DNA of 64,000 bases from Vibrio caribbeanicus ATCC BAA-2122 (lineage in GTDB: Bacteria > Pseudomonadota > Gammaproteobacteria > Enterobacterales > Vibrionaceae), in contig NZ_AEIU01000112.1 in the NCBI RefSeq assembly GCF_000165125.1, positions 1-64,000 of the forward strand, in the 5' to 3' direction. Both the position numbers and the translations under genes were made by a program. Under the pieces are notes generated by a model. That model ran no database searches. It had not been told where the DNA came from and worked only from the letters and a program-made list of their open reading frames with translations. Below, piece by piece: positions 1 to 7,910 of this stretch. Each line of letters begins with the position of its first letter. Positions within the stretch are counted from its first letter, which is position 1.

Positions 1-1
1 C

Positions 2-610
2 CTTGTTGTACGGACTGAGTCTGCAAAAGTAGCGGTTTCAGAAAAACTTCCCGATGCGAATATCTTAGTTAGTGACGTAACGTGTGATGAGTATGAGTCA
101 AAGTTGGAGCCATGGCTTGGAGAAGCTACCATTGATGTATTAATTAATAATGCAGGAACCGTCACCAAGGATCCAACTCTTGGCTCAACCCAAGCAGAAT
201 ACTTACGTAAAGAATTCGAGACCCACTGTGTGTCCGCACTATCAACAGTCAAAGGGAGTCTTGATGCACTCAAACAATCCCCGCAACCAATCATCATCAA
301 TATAAGCTCTCGTCGTGGCTCAATGAAAATTCAATCAGAGCTGAAAACAAAAGGCAGCGGTGTTTCTTATTCTTACCGTATAGGAAAAGCGGCACAAAAC
401 ATGTTGACGCTCTGTTTAGCAGATGACTTGGAGGATATGAACATAAAAGTGGTCGCTGTTCACCCTGGCCGCCTACTTACACGTATGGGATGGACAGATG
501 CGCATATCGCACCATCAGATTCTGCGAAGAAAATAGTACAATTAGTAGAGAAAAATCAATTAAAGCACCGGGATTATGTATGCTTAGAAACGGGTACTCT
601 GCCTTGGTAG
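2..610 (+). CDS. Short-chain dehydrogenase/reductase, 5' end cut by window edge
   Basis: The reading frame is open from the left edge, so the N-terminal Rossmann glycine motif lies outside the window. What remains shows the SDR family signature: the NNAG motif after strand beta-4, a serine in the stretch INISSRRGS, the catalytic YxxxK pair as YRIGK, and a following HPG segment. Classical SDRs are NAD(P)-dependent oxidoreductases acting in the cytoplasm. The substrate cannot be inferred. About 200 residues are visible, so roughly 30-50 are missing. A short inverted repeat overlaps the stop codon. The gene converges on the DUF805 gene. Confidence 0.85.
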   Translation, partial: LVVRTESAKVAVSEKLPDANILVSDVTCDEYESKLEPWLGEATIDVLINNAGTVTKDPTLGSTQAEYLRKEFETHCVSALSTVKGSLDALKQSPQPIIINISSRRGSMKIQSELKTKGSGVSYSYRIGKAAQNMLTLCLADDLEDMNIKVVAVHPGRLLTRMGWTDAHIAPSDSAKKIVQLVEKNQLKHRDYVCLETGTLPW

Positions 611-616
611 TACCCG
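591..616 (+). terminator. Possible hairpin terminator at the SDR stop codon
   Basis: CGGGTAC pairs with GTACCCG across a 12-base loop that contains the stop codon. No uridine run follows, so termination is uncertain. It lies between convergent genes. Confidence 0.3.
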
Positions 617-665
617 ATTAGCGTCAAAAAAAGAAACCTACAAGTGGATAGAAGAAATAGAGAGT

Positions 666-1022
666 TTAAGAAATCGCTCTTGGATTCTGTCCATATTGGT
701 TAGCACTATGCTGTCCTTCAAGTGCAAGAAAAATCAACAACACAAAAATACCAAAAGGTATTAAGCCGAGTAAGACCCACCAACCCGCGTAACCAATATC
801 ATGTAATCGACGAACACTAACAGCAACTGTTGGTATAAAAACAGCCAGACCGTATATAGCACTCAATAGTCCAATACCGAACAGACCACTAAGAGCAGTT
901 AAGGCAATGGAAATAATCAAATGACACAAAAAAAACGACCAGAACTCTTTTCTTCGTGCTCTCCCATTAAACACAAAAAATTGCTGCCAAACACCTAGAT
1001 ACCAATCTATACACTCTCTCAT
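666..1022 (-). CDS. DUF805 family inner-membrane protein
   Basis: A 118-residue protein with family DUF805 hallmarks: the N-terminal FNGRARRKEFW segment, hydrophobic stretches around residues 30-65, the RRLHDIGYAGWW motif, and a last hydrophobic segment around residues 82-100. It is probably a four-helix inner-membrane protein. The family (E. coli YhaH/YhaI type) has no settled function. The ATG at the 3' side is preceded by GAGGT at good spacing, which supports this start. It is monocistronic, and a MITE-end fragment lies just upstream at 1056-1099. Confidence 0.85.
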   Translation of the reverse strand: MRECIDWYLGVWQQFFVFNGRARRKEFWSFFLCHLIISIALTALSGLFGIGLLSAIYGLAVFIPTVAVSVRRLHDIGYAGWWVLLGLIPFGIFVLLIFLALEGQHSANQYGQNPRAIS

Positions 1023-1055
1023 AAATAAAAACCTCTATCGTAACAATTTGCACAG

Positions 1056-1099
1056 TATACCCAAGTAACCTCAAGATGCTAGGTTCAGCGAGAATGGTT
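1056..1099 (+). repeat. Single end of the 261-bp MITE found at 2949-3209
   Basis: These 44 bases, starting TATACCCAAGTAACCTCAAG, match the left end of the full element at 2947 almost base for base (one mismatch, and an identical GTTCAGCGAGAATGGTT tail). No matching right end follows, so this is an isolated end. Just beyond it, 1127-1137 (AACCATCAAAA) and 1157-1167 (TTTTGATGGTT) form an unrelated 11-bp inverted repeat downstream of the thioesterase gene. Confidence 0.75.
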
Positions 1100-1184
1100 G
1101 ATGAGAAGAAGTAACAAGGCCAACTTAACCATCAAAATACTGAACTCCTTCCAAGTTTTTGATGGTTGAATCGGCAAGTAGGAT

Positions 1185-1562
1185 CTATACAAAGATCATA
1201 TCTGTTCTTTTCGTCAAAGGAGAATGTTCTACACGAATAAAAGCAATTCGAGCGTTTACACAAATAAGACCATCCATTACGATCTGTTGTTCAAAAATAA
1301 AAGAGTTTTCTTTTTCTCCTTCCAGAAAATCGCAAGTAACACGAATCTTATCTAAGTGAAAAAGAGGGTGATAAACATCGATAGCACAACTTACTAAGTG
1401 ATAAATAATGCCTTTGGATGACATTAAATCAAGATCAATACCCATTTTATCTTGCATAAATGAATAACGACACCATTCTAAATACTGCATAAATTGGGCG
1501 CTATTGACAGGTATCAATTCCTCGCTAGTGCCTATTTTTATAATATATTTTTTTTCGTACAT
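1185..1562 (-). CDS. Hotdog-fold acyl-CoA thioesterase-like protein
   Basis: A 125-residue protein of the size and pattern of the 4HBT/YbgC hotdog thioesterases. It has an N-terminal strand, a central helix segment with QYLEWCRYSFM, then alternating beta strands (residues 50-120) ending in an FIRVEH strand. Such enzymes hydrolyse acyl-CoA or acyl-carrier thioesters in the cytoplasm, often as dimers. The ATG at 1562 has GAGAAG upstream. A GTG two codons earlier is possible. The arginase-family gene lies 34 bases upstream on the same strand, so the two probably form one transcript. The pairing suggests a shared small-metabolite role, which is inference. Confidence 0.7.
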   Translation of the reverse strand: MYEKKYIIKIGTSEELIPVNSAQFMQYLEWCRYSFMQDKMGIDLDLMSSKGIIYHLVSCAIDVYHPLFHLDKIRVTCDFLEGEKENSFIFEQQIVMDGLICVNARIAFIRVEHSPLTKRTDMIFV

Positions 1563-1596
1563 GGCCACTTCTCATTGATATAGCAATATTCAATAA

Positions 1597-2517
1597 TTAA
1601 ATAGCTTTAGCAAGCATATTGGTGATACGGCTAGCTGTCTCATTATAAGAGTCTAGAAGGGGGTTGATCTCAACAACTTCTAGCGCCTTTACCTTATCAT
1701 TTTGACAAAGTTTATTTATTAATTCTTGTGTTTTCTCTAGAGACAAGCCGTCTTTAACGGGTGTTCCTGTCCCCGGAACATATTTTTTATCCAAAGCATC
1801 GATGTCAAATGAAATATAAATAATGTCACAATGTTCTAAATATAAAAATATTTCACTGCAAACTTCACTGCAGTTTCTATTTTCAATTGCATCAACACTA
1901 TAATGATTAATGTTGTTTTTCGCGATAACATCCCATTCGGCTTTTTCTAGATCACGTATACCAATATATATAAGATTGTTGTACTCAATTGAATTTTGGC
2001 AAATATCTTTGGTTGCTTCCCAAAGCTTTATTGTTTCTTCATCAAGCTCTTTTATCTTAAAATCAATATGATCATCACCCGCTGCCGCTGCAACTGGCAT
2101 CCCATGAACATTTCCGCTTGGACTTGTATAAGGAGAATGAATGTCGGCATGGGCATCAATCCAAATCGTACCGATTTTCGATTTAGGATGGGCACGCTTT
2201 AGGCCTGCTAGAGTCCCACATGCTGTGCTATGATCCCCCGCCACAACCAATAAGCGTGACTCTGGTGATTGCTTGTAGTGTTTAACTACTGCTTCAGAAA
2301 TATCTCTCAAACAATGATTAATATCACTCAAGTAATGAGCCTTAGGCGTATTACTTTGGCGCACCTTTCGAATTGGTGTTGTAATCGTTTCCCGCACATT
2401 GGTTCTCTGTTCAAACTGCGAGAAGAATGCACGTCCAGCCATAGATGCACCGTTGTGGGGACCGCCCAATTCACATTCTACAATAATCGCATGCTCGAAC
2501 TTTTTTTGTATGTCCAT
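1597..2517 (-). CDS. Arginase/agmatinase-family ureohydrolase
   Basis: A 306-residue cytoplasmic enzyme with the full binuclear-manganese signature of ureohydrolases: GDHS (94-97), DAHAD (121-125) and SFDIDALD (236-243), plus the GTGTPV loop (249-254). Family members cleave guanidino substrates (arginine, agmatine, formiminoglutamate, guanidinobutyrate) to urea or formamide plus an amine. The arginase-like ordering and length favour arginase, but the substrate is not decided by these motifs. It is preceded by about 240 AT-rich bases with no gene, presumably the promoter. It is followed by the hotdog protein gene, likely in the same operon. Confidence 0.85.
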   Translation of the reverse strand: MDIQKKFEHAIIVECELGGPHNGASMAGRAFFSQFEQRTNVRETITTPIRKVRQSNTPKAHYLSDINHCLRDISEAVVKHYKQSPESRLLVVAGDHSTACGTLAGLKRAHPKSKIGTIWIDAHADIHSPYTSPSGNVHGMPVAAAAGDDHIDFKIKELDEETIKLWEATKDICQNSIEYNNLIYIGIRDLEKAEWDVIAKNNINHYSVDAIENRNCSEVCSEIFLYLEHCDIIYISFDIDALDKKYVPGTGTPVKDGLSLEKTQELINKLCQNDKVKALEVVEINPLLDSYNETASRITNMLAKAI

Positions 2518-2758
2518 TTAATATATTTCCTATTTTTCAAGACAGCGGATAATATAATTAGATTGATATACATACCAGTAATCACATCACAACAAACATT
2601 AAAATAGATGACAAAATAAACTAAAAACAAATATAACAATCAAAAGAAAATTGATTTATATTCTATATATATAAATAAAAAGTCAATTTTAAAAATAAAG
2701 TAAATTTTTACTTTGATGATATTTTCACATATTAATAATTTTAAAAGATATTGTAGAT

Positions 2759-3387
2759 ATGAAAAAATTAATGCTTCTATTCCTCTTTACTTCAACTGCA
2801 GCCTCTCAATATTACAAACCATTTATTGGTAATAAAGACATTAATACTTACCCTGATATCGCTGTTATTAATTCAACCCAATACTTTATCTCGGGAAGAG
2901 TAAGCTTTAGAACCTGCTATGATCGTAACTTTCATATTGGTATCGATATACCCAAGTAACCTCAAGATGCAAGGTTCAGCGAGAATGGTTTGCTTTACAG
3001 GCAAGGCAACGATTTTCAATCTAGTCATCTAAATTGAAAATCGGTAACGACGTATGTAAAGCAAGACAACTCGCCCTTCGGGGGCGTGCCACAGCGCCGA
3101 TTTCATCGTCAAATAACTTGGTAAGAGCTCACTATTCCGCTGCGTTATTTTCCTTGAACTCAACACTGTGGTATCGCTCTGAATCCTGCATTTTGAAGTC
3201 ACTTGGGTATAAAACATGGACTGGCTCTGGCAGAGGGATATGCCTAATCAGAGAAATCAATGCAACTGTTCATACTGACAATGGTGACATTATTGCCAAG
3301 CCGTACACATCTATTGGTACATCATATAGTCAATTTTCAGTTATCCATCGTGATGGAAACTATCATGTCGTCCGTATTGTTGGTTAA
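2759..3387 (+). pseudogene. Small secreted-protein gene interrupted by a MITE
   Basis: The 5' part (2759-2948) encodes a signal peptide (MKKLMLLFLFTSTAAS) and about 45 further residues. The 3' part (3212-3387) continues with KTWTGSGRGICLIRE and ends in VVRIVG. Between them sits a 261-bp element with terminal inverted repeats. Removing the element and one copy of the TA target duplication joins GGT ATC GAT AAA ACA TGG in frame, giving a protein of about 121 residues with two cysteines after the signal peptide. As it stands the product would end shortly after residue 63. I do not recognise the protein family. The apparent continuous frame from 3034 begins inside the element and is not native. 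Confidence 0.75.
2949..3209 (+). mobile_element. MITE with about 30-bp terminal inverted repeats and TA target duplication
   Basis: The left end reads TACCCAAGTAACCTCAAGAT and the right end, reverse complemented, TACCCAAGTGACTTCAAAAT. The similarity runs about 30 bases inward (..GCAAGGTTCA against ..GCAGGATTCA). TA is duplicated at 2947-2948 and 3210-3211. The inside has no transposase frame, so it must be moved in trans. The TA duplication and short size are typical of elements mobilised by IS630/Tc1-mariner-type transposases. Internal inverted segments include GATTTTCAATCTAG against AAATTGAAAATC near 3012-3044. Related ends occur at 1056-1099 and 8674-8700. Confidence 0.85.
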
Positions 3388-3616
3388 TGAAAGGAGCGTC
3401 TTACAGCTCTTATGATATCAGTTAACTTACTTTTGAAGAATGAAAATCCAAAAGAACTTAGTAGCAACATCAGAGACAAAAAATTCACGAGGACAAGTTT
3501 ATCGGCTAACCCTCCCAATCATCAATCAATACATTAATTCGCATAAGTTACACTAGGGATATTCGAACAACTGCCGATCAATGTGGCCGCCTAAGTAGCT
3601 TAAAATTGGTTTGATA
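3388..3616. other. Non-coding stretch with a degenerate dispersed repeat
   Basis: No convincing gene. At 3518-3549 the sequence CATCAATCAATACATTAATTCGCATAAG resembles the repeat at 26606-26633 (shared CATCAAT and AATTCGCATAAG), making it a likely third, decayed copy of that small dispersed family. Confidence 0.4.
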
Positions 3617-3646
3617 AAGACTCACCTCGAAGATGAGGTGAGTCTT
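3617..3646 (-). terminator. Strong hairpin terminator for the NlpC/P60-LysM gene
   Basis: AAGACTCACCTC and GAGGTGAGTCTT form a perfect 12-bp stem around the loop GAAGAT. Read on the minus strand it lies 47 bases after the stop codon of the lipoprotein gene and is followed by a short T-rich tract (TTTATC). Confidence 0.7.
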
Positions 3647-3692
3647 CGAGGGTCTTGTATTCTACTCAAAAATTACTTCCCGAAATAATTGT

Positions 3693-4811
3693 TTAACAAG
3701 GAAGCTTCAGTTCTTGTTTGTATTGGATAACGTTGGATTTCAGGCGATTAATCTCTTTAATCTCTTTGACCGAAGTATGAAAAGCATGAGCAATACCGGA
3801 TAAAGTGTCGCCAGCTTTTACCGTATATTCAAATTGTGGTGGATAATCAGAGAAATGTACCTTCAGTACCTGGCCAATCTGAATGATATCATCCTTTAAA
3901 TGATTATCTTGTTTAATCTTTTGTACTGATACAGAGAAATGTTTGGCTATTTTCCCAAGGCTATCACCAGACTTAACCTTGTACTCTACCCAGTGGTCCT
4001 TCATAGAACAAGCGTGAAAGGCTTCTCCTTGTTTATTAGCGAATATTTCCTGATGAGAAGCGGATTGTTTTTCTGTCTTATTTCTCCTGATTTGAGCCTC
4101 TTTTTGTAATTTTTCTCGCTTTTCTTGGGCAATTCTTGCGACCACTATTTGCTCAACATTTTGATTGATACTTTGGGTTCGCGTATTGAGAGCATTTTCC
4201 AGATCCTTTATCACCTCATCATTCGATATAGGACGCCGTGCTTGCCAGTAATTTTTCACCCAGTAACTGTGGCTCAAATCACTCATTGCTACACCACGAC
4301 TACTGGTCGCGCTAATAAATTGATTGTCGTTTAGATAGATACCGACATGCCTCTCGTTCTTACCGGTTTTAAAGAAAACCAAGTCGCCAACTTGCAAATT
4401 CTCTTTATCCACGGCTTCGCCCAATTTCACTTGGCCCAAAGTGGTTCTTGGCAAGTGGACGCCAAGTGCACCTTTGTATACTTGACGTACAAATGCTGAA
4501 CAATCAATACCGTCAGAGCTATTGCCCATGTAACGGTAAGGTGTACCTGCCCAAGTCTGATAACTGTTAATCAGGCTTGTTTTATAGGCGATCTGCTCAG
4601 CATGGCTCAATTCTGTCGGTATCATATTCTGACGTTGCACACTTTCAGATCTTATTTGCTCTTTTGTTTCGTCTGACTCCTTGGACACATCGTGCGGTAT
4701 GGTCTGATGAGTCACGCTATCAGCCTTGTTTAAGTTGTTGGGCACATTCGCACATCCTACCAATAGAAGTGCAGGCAAAGGTAAAAATACAAGGTGACGA
4801 GAAATAGACAT
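3693..4811 (-). CDS. NlpC/P60 endopeptidase lipoprotein with two C-terminal LysM domains
   Basis: Peptidoglycan hydrolase of 372 residues. Residues 1-20 form a lipoprotein signal with lipobox LLVGC, so it is probably anchored in the outer membrane. The NlpC/P60 domain spans about 75-195, with catalytic Cys104 (DGIDCSAF) and His155 (ERHVGIYL). Such enzymes cut peptide stems between D-glutamate and the diamino acid. A charged linker (about 220-280) leads to two LysM domains (about 285-328 and 333-372) that bind glycan strands. The ATG at 4811 is preceded by AGGAG, whereas a longer upstream frame lacks a signal peptide, so the start is placed here. The Spr/NlpC plus LysM order reversed relative to many hydrolases is worth noting. 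Confidence 0.9.
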   Translation of the reverse strand: MSISRHLVFLPLPALLLVGCANVPNNLNKADSVTHQTIPHDVSKESDETKEQIRSESVQRQNMIPTELSHAEQIAYKTSLINSYQTWAGTPYRYMGNSSDGIDCSAFVRQVYKGALGVHLPRTTLGQVKLGEAVDKENLQVGDLVFFKTGKNERHVGIYLNDNQFISATSSRGVAMSDLSHSYWVKNYWQARRPISNDEVIKDLENALNTRTQSINQNVEQIVVARIAQEKREKLQKEAQIRRNKTEKQSASHQEIFANKQGEAFHACSMKDHWVEYKVKSGDSLGKIAKHFSVSVQKIKQDNHLKDDIIQIGQVLKVHFSDYPPQFEYTVKAGDTLSGIAHAFHTSVKEIKEINRLKSNVIQYKQELKLPC

Positions 4812-5163
4812 TAAAACTCCTACAGTGAATAAGCCATAAAGAGACCACCGCTCAAGGCGAAACTGCACTGAATGTAACTCTACTCCTTTATTTGAAAGTC
4901 AGTGTGCTGTAAAACTACATTAAGCATAATTTCATAAAAATACTTATCGTATCGAATGATTATCAGGGGAAATACAAAGTCCTAAATTGCTACAAAAATC
5001 ATCTCGAGAGGTCAACAGCCCCTAGATTCAATAAAAATAGTGTACTTTGCAAACTAGACAACAATTTGAAAATTTGGCCAATTCAAATATTAGATGTGAA
5101 TTAACAATCCTGTTACTATTTGTTGCGGTGATATATCGAAACTACTGCAACAGGGGTGAGAAA
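4812..5163. promoter_or_regulatory. Divergent intergenic region with a Fur-box-like site at 4951-4965
   Basis: No gene seen in these 352 bases. On the minus strand 4965-4951 reads TGATAATCATTCGAT, whose left half is a perfect match to the 7-1-7 Fur half-site TGATAAT and whose right half is partial. It could serve the lipoprotein gene on the left or the hotdog gene on the right. Confidence 0.35.
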
Positions 5164-5697
5164 ATGTACCCATTTTTTAGACTAATCAACACCATTGTTC
5201 TCTCGAGAAAAGAAAAACTCACCTATTTGAGCCAAGACTCAATGACATTTCGTTGTCGGCCTTGGGACATCGATATTTTCATGGAAATGAACAACGGACG
5301 TATGATTACCCTCTTTGATTTAGGTCGATTCTCACTCATCTCAAAGTGTGGATTACTGCCTGTTTTACTGAAAAATAAGTGGGCCGTTGTGGTTGCTGGT
5401 AGCTCTATCATGTATAGAAAAAGAATCAGAATGTTCGATAAAGTTACTATGTATACTCGTGTTGTAGGTATTGATAAAAAATGGGTTTATCTCGAGCAAT
5501 CAATGTGGGTAAAAGGGAAACCTTGCTGCTCCATGACGATCCGGACGGCGGTGACATGTAAAGGTGGGCTAGTCGCAACAGAAGAAGTCATAGAGGCCTT
5601 TGGTAACGGCGCTGAAATCTTGCCTCCAGAGGAATGGCTATCCAACTGGATTGAAAATGAGGAGGGTCGATGTTGGCCTCCTCATGTTGAACAATAA
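5164..5697 (+). CDS. Thioesterase-like hotdog protein (THEM6-like)
   Basis: A 177-residue protein starting MYPFFRLINT. The ATG at 5164 follows GGGGTGAG, which decides the start over longer frames. After an N-terminal hydrophobic segment, the region RPWDIDIFMEMNNGRM (about 39-54) resembles the active-site helix region of acyl-CoA thioesterases of the THEM6/YbgC kind (D/N-x-x-x-H/N-x-N-N-x-x). Hotdog strands follow to about residue 140. A role in hydrolysing acyl thioesters is likely from the fold, and the substrate is unknown. It is monocistronic and converges on the redoxin gene. Confidence 0.65.
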   Translation: MYPFFRLINTIVLSRKEKLTYLSQDSMTFRCRPWDIDIFMEMNNGRMITLFDLGRFSLISKCGLLPVLLKNKWAVVVAGSSIMYRKRIRMFDKVTMYTRVVGIDKKWVYLEQSMWVKGKPCCSMTIRTAVTCKGGLVATEEVIEAFGNGAEILPPEEWLSNWIENEEGRCWPPHVEQ

Positions 5698-5734
5698 ACT
5701 TATTGTTCTTGTTCGCCTCTGTAACTTGATAGCT

Positions 5735-5766
5735 CGAACACGCACCTTTACTTTGATGCGTGCTCG
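5735..5766. terminator. Hairpin between convergent genes
   Basis: CGA-a-CACGCA pairs with TGCGTG-c-TCG around an 11-12 base loop. It lies between the stop codons of the hotdog and redoxin genes. There is no clear T-run on either side, so it may act weakly or only stabilise transcripts. Confidence 0.35.
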
Positions 5767-5775
5767 TGATGAGGT

Positions 5776-6324
5776 TCAGCTCACTGAGCATTTCTCGCTA
5801 CCCGAACTGTTTGACCTTGGATCATCTTTATTGAAGTTCAAATTATCATCATTTGCCGTCACTTCTCCCAGTAAGGATGACACCATCTTACTGAGTAACA
5901 TGTCATCGATAGTGCCATGATGAGTAAACCTGATCTGACCCAATTTATCGATAAGAACCAATCCAGGTGTGCCTGCTAATCCATACTCATTCATTGTGAT
6001 AGGTATGGACCCTCCCGAGGGAGCATCGACAGCAATTGGAAAATGCAGTCGATATTCATGCACAAATGCCTTAAGTGATTCAAGCTGCATAGCTTCATGA
6101 TGCTCGAAAACAGTATGTAACCCAATCACTACCAGATCATCCTGCTGGAAGAAATGCGCCAACTTGGCAGCTTGCGGTAGTCCGTGACTTACACAGCCGG
6201 GACAAAGCATCTGAAATGTGTGTAAAGCGACGACTTTCCCTTTTAAATCATTAAGAGATAGAGGAGTATCTGTGTTTAACCAACTAGATACTCTGAGCTC
6301 TGGAGCTTTTGGCCATTGACTCAT
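5776..6324 (-). CDS. Redoxin/TlpA-like thiol-disulfide protein
   Basis: A 182-residue thioredoxin-fold protein of the AhpC/TSA-redoxin group. The redox site is CPGC at residues 41-44 after the LKGKVVALHTFQ strand. A cis-proline loop (GTPGLVLIDK, about 130) and the GQIRFTHHG strand follow. There is no signal peptide, so it is probably cytoplasmic, where it would reduce disulfides or peroxides. The C-terminal 25 residues are hydrophilic (Asn/Asp/Ser-rich) and contain one extra cysteine. The gene lies 10 bases after a secreted-protein gene and shares its promoter, opposite a MarR gene, pointing to one stress-responsive unit. Confidence 0.8.
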   Translation of the reverse strand: MSQWPKAPELRVSSWLNTDTPLSLNDLKGKVVALHTFQMLCPGCVSHGLPQAAKLAHFFQQDDLVVIGLHTVFEHHEAMQLESLKAFVHEYRLHFPIAVDAPSGGSIPITMNEYGLAGTPGLVLIDKLGQIRFTHHGTIDDMLLSKMVSSLLGEVTANDDNLNFNKDDPRSNSSGSEKCSVS

Positions 6325-6334
6325 GGTAATTCTC

Positions 6335-7087
6335 CTATTGATTCACTTTACCCGGTAGTGATAAATCACCGGATGCAACATCGAAAACATCAACCACGCA
6401 AAGCAAAGGTGAGTGTGCACTCGCATTTACTCTAAGACCTGACGTGACTCCATCAAATTTTGCTAATTTCAGTGCCTCTACATTGTCAAACTGAACGCTT
6501 ACATTCACCGAATTACCTTTGAAGTTGGGTTTGTAATCAGGACTATCAATCAAGATAGGCAAACCCGGCCAAGTCTTGGGTAATTTGGGTGTCGCACCCT
6601 CAGGAATATTAACCACACCAAGTGCGCCAGGCCCACACTGTTCATTGGGTTCAAGAACCACCCAATGGCTGTGCCAGACATCACCATCGTTCGCTTTATC
6701 TCCATCACCATTTTCGTCATACAATGGCGTGTCATCAAAATCTGGGTGAGAAGTAACCGCTAGTGCAAGTATCCCTGCATTATCATCAAAACCAACCTCA
6801 CTACTGTTGAGAGTTGTCGGCCAAACGTAAGAGAATACATCACTACCCGCAAGTTTACCTGTTGGTGTGGGCTTGATATCTCCCGCTCGCTCGGACACCG
6901 CCATATGAAAAGTCGCAACATTGCCTTTGGTTGAGATTTTGGTGTGAATAATGTCGAACGGTGCCAATGTACCAGAGCTGGTCTTAGACTGAATACCACC
7001 CGTGTGGTTTGAGTGCGCGAACACCTGACCAGAGCTTGCTACTGCCGATGCCGCCAATATAGATAAACCTAATTTAGAAATTTTCAT
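6335..7087 (-). CDS. Secreted protein of unknown function with an Asp-rich loop
   Basis: A 250-residue protein with a clear Sec signal peptide (cleavage near FA/HS at residue 24). The mature part is beta-rich. Residues 124-136 (DENGDGDKANDGD) look like a calcium-binding loop, and WHSHW (138-142) could bind a metal. I do not recognise the family. It is the first gene of a two-gene operon with a CPGC redoxin and is transcribed away from a MarR regulator through a region with a 15-bp inverted-repeat pair. This suggests an induced periplasmic factor, possibly in metal or oxidant handling, which is inference from neighbours. Confidence 0.75.
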   Translation of the reverse strand: MKISKLGLSILAASAVASSGQVFAHSNHTGGIQSKTSSGTLAPFDIIHTKISTKGNVATFHMAVSERAGDIKPTPTGKLAGSDVFSYVWPTTLNSSEVGFDDNAGILALAVTSHPDFDDTPLYDENGDGDKANDGDVWHSHWVVLEPNEQCGPGALGVVNIPEGATPKLPKTWPGLPILIDSPDYKPNFKGNSVNVSVQFDNVEALKLAKFDGVTSGLRVNASAHSPLLCVVDVFDVASGDLSLPGKVNQ

Positions 7088-7097
7088 CGTTCTTTCC

Positions 7098-7178
7098 TTA
7101 ATAGTATCGACTCGATACCAAATAGTTTAAACGGATAAAAACTCACTTGTCAATATTGTTTTTAGTCGATACTATTAA
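7098..7178. promoter_or_regulatory. Probable MarR operator pair in the divergent promoter
   Basis: TTAATAGTATCGACT (7098-7112) and AGTCGATACTATTAA (7164-7178) are perfect 15-bp inverted repeats 51 bases apart. The left arm also overlaps a perfect palindrome GTATCGA-C-TCGATAC (7104-7118). The right arm ends three bases before the MarR start codon and the left arm lies in the leader of the secreted-protein gene. A regulator bound here could repress both directions. Confidence 0.75.
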
Positions 7179-7181
7179 TTC

Positions 7182-7754
7182 ATGAATACAGAACTTTTAT
7201 ATCACCTTCTCGATAGAGTCGGTAACCTGCTCAGAAATGAGGTTCGGGCCGATTTAACGCCTTATGGACTTCAACCTATCCATTTTGAAGCCTTGTACTA
7301 TTTATCAATTTGTAATCGATTTTCTGATACACCAAAAGCCGTGACGGAATATTTAGGTTTAACAAAAGGCACCGTTTCTCAGAGCCTTAAAGTACTAGAA
7401 ACTAAAGGATACCTGATTAAACAGCCTGACATAATAGATAAACGGGTTACACATTTGGTTGTTTCGCCACAGGGCAAAGAGTTAATTAAAGCTGTGTTCC
7501 CACCGCCATTAATGCAGCGAGCAATCAGTACCAGCACAAAGATGGGATCAGACATCGACACCATAGCATTACAACAACAGTTACAGCTTTTGCTTCGTTC
7601 AATTCAGACTGAAAACCGCTTACATACCTTTGGCGTATGTGCGACTTGCCGGCACAATCAACCTTTATCCGGAGGTGCTCATCTGTGTGGCCTAACTCAA
7701 TTACCTCTCTCATCTGAAGATATCGAATTGATTTGTATTGAGCACCTTGAATAA
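7182..7754 (+). CDS. MarR-family transcriptional regulator with cysteine/histidine-rich C-terminus
   Basis: A 190-residue protein. The winged helix-turn-helix (about 35-100) includes the recognition region LGLTKGTVSQSLKVLETKGYL and the wing DKRVTHLVVSPQGKEL. Unlike standard MarR proteins (about 140-150 residues), it continues with a tail holding C153xxC156xH158, H167xC169 and C185xxH188, a pattern that could bind zinc or an iron-sulfur centre or sense oxidation. It is divergent from the secreted-protein/redoxin operon and probably represses both itself and that operon through the inverted repeats at 7098-7178. Confidence 0.85.
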   Translation: MNTELLYHLLDRVGNLLRNEVRADLTPYGLQPIHFEALYYLSICNRFSDTPKAVTEYLGLTKGTVSQSLKVLETKGYLIKQPDIIDKRVTHLVVSPQGKELIKAVFPPPLMQRAISTSTKMGSDIDTIALQQQLQLLLRSIQTENRLHTFGVCATCRHNQPLSGGAHLCGLTQLPLSSEDIELICIEHLE

Positions 7755-7910
7755 CATCGAAATTTTTTCCTTTAACTTAAATTACGTCTTGAGCCAAGTA
7801 AATCTAGGTGAAAGATGTTATGTAATTACAAGGATCTAGATCAAAATACTATAATGGACAGGAGTTCCGATAAAAAATAGCTTAAGTCAGTACCAAAAGG
7901 GGGGAGTTTC

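Noticed and set aside
1127-1167. Hairpin as right half of the solo MITE end
   Set aside because: Its arms do not match the MITE right end, so it is treated as a separate inverted repeat.
3034-3387. Open frame of 117 codons on the plus strand
   Set aside because: It begins inside the MITE; only the part after 3212 is the native 3' end of the interrupted gene.
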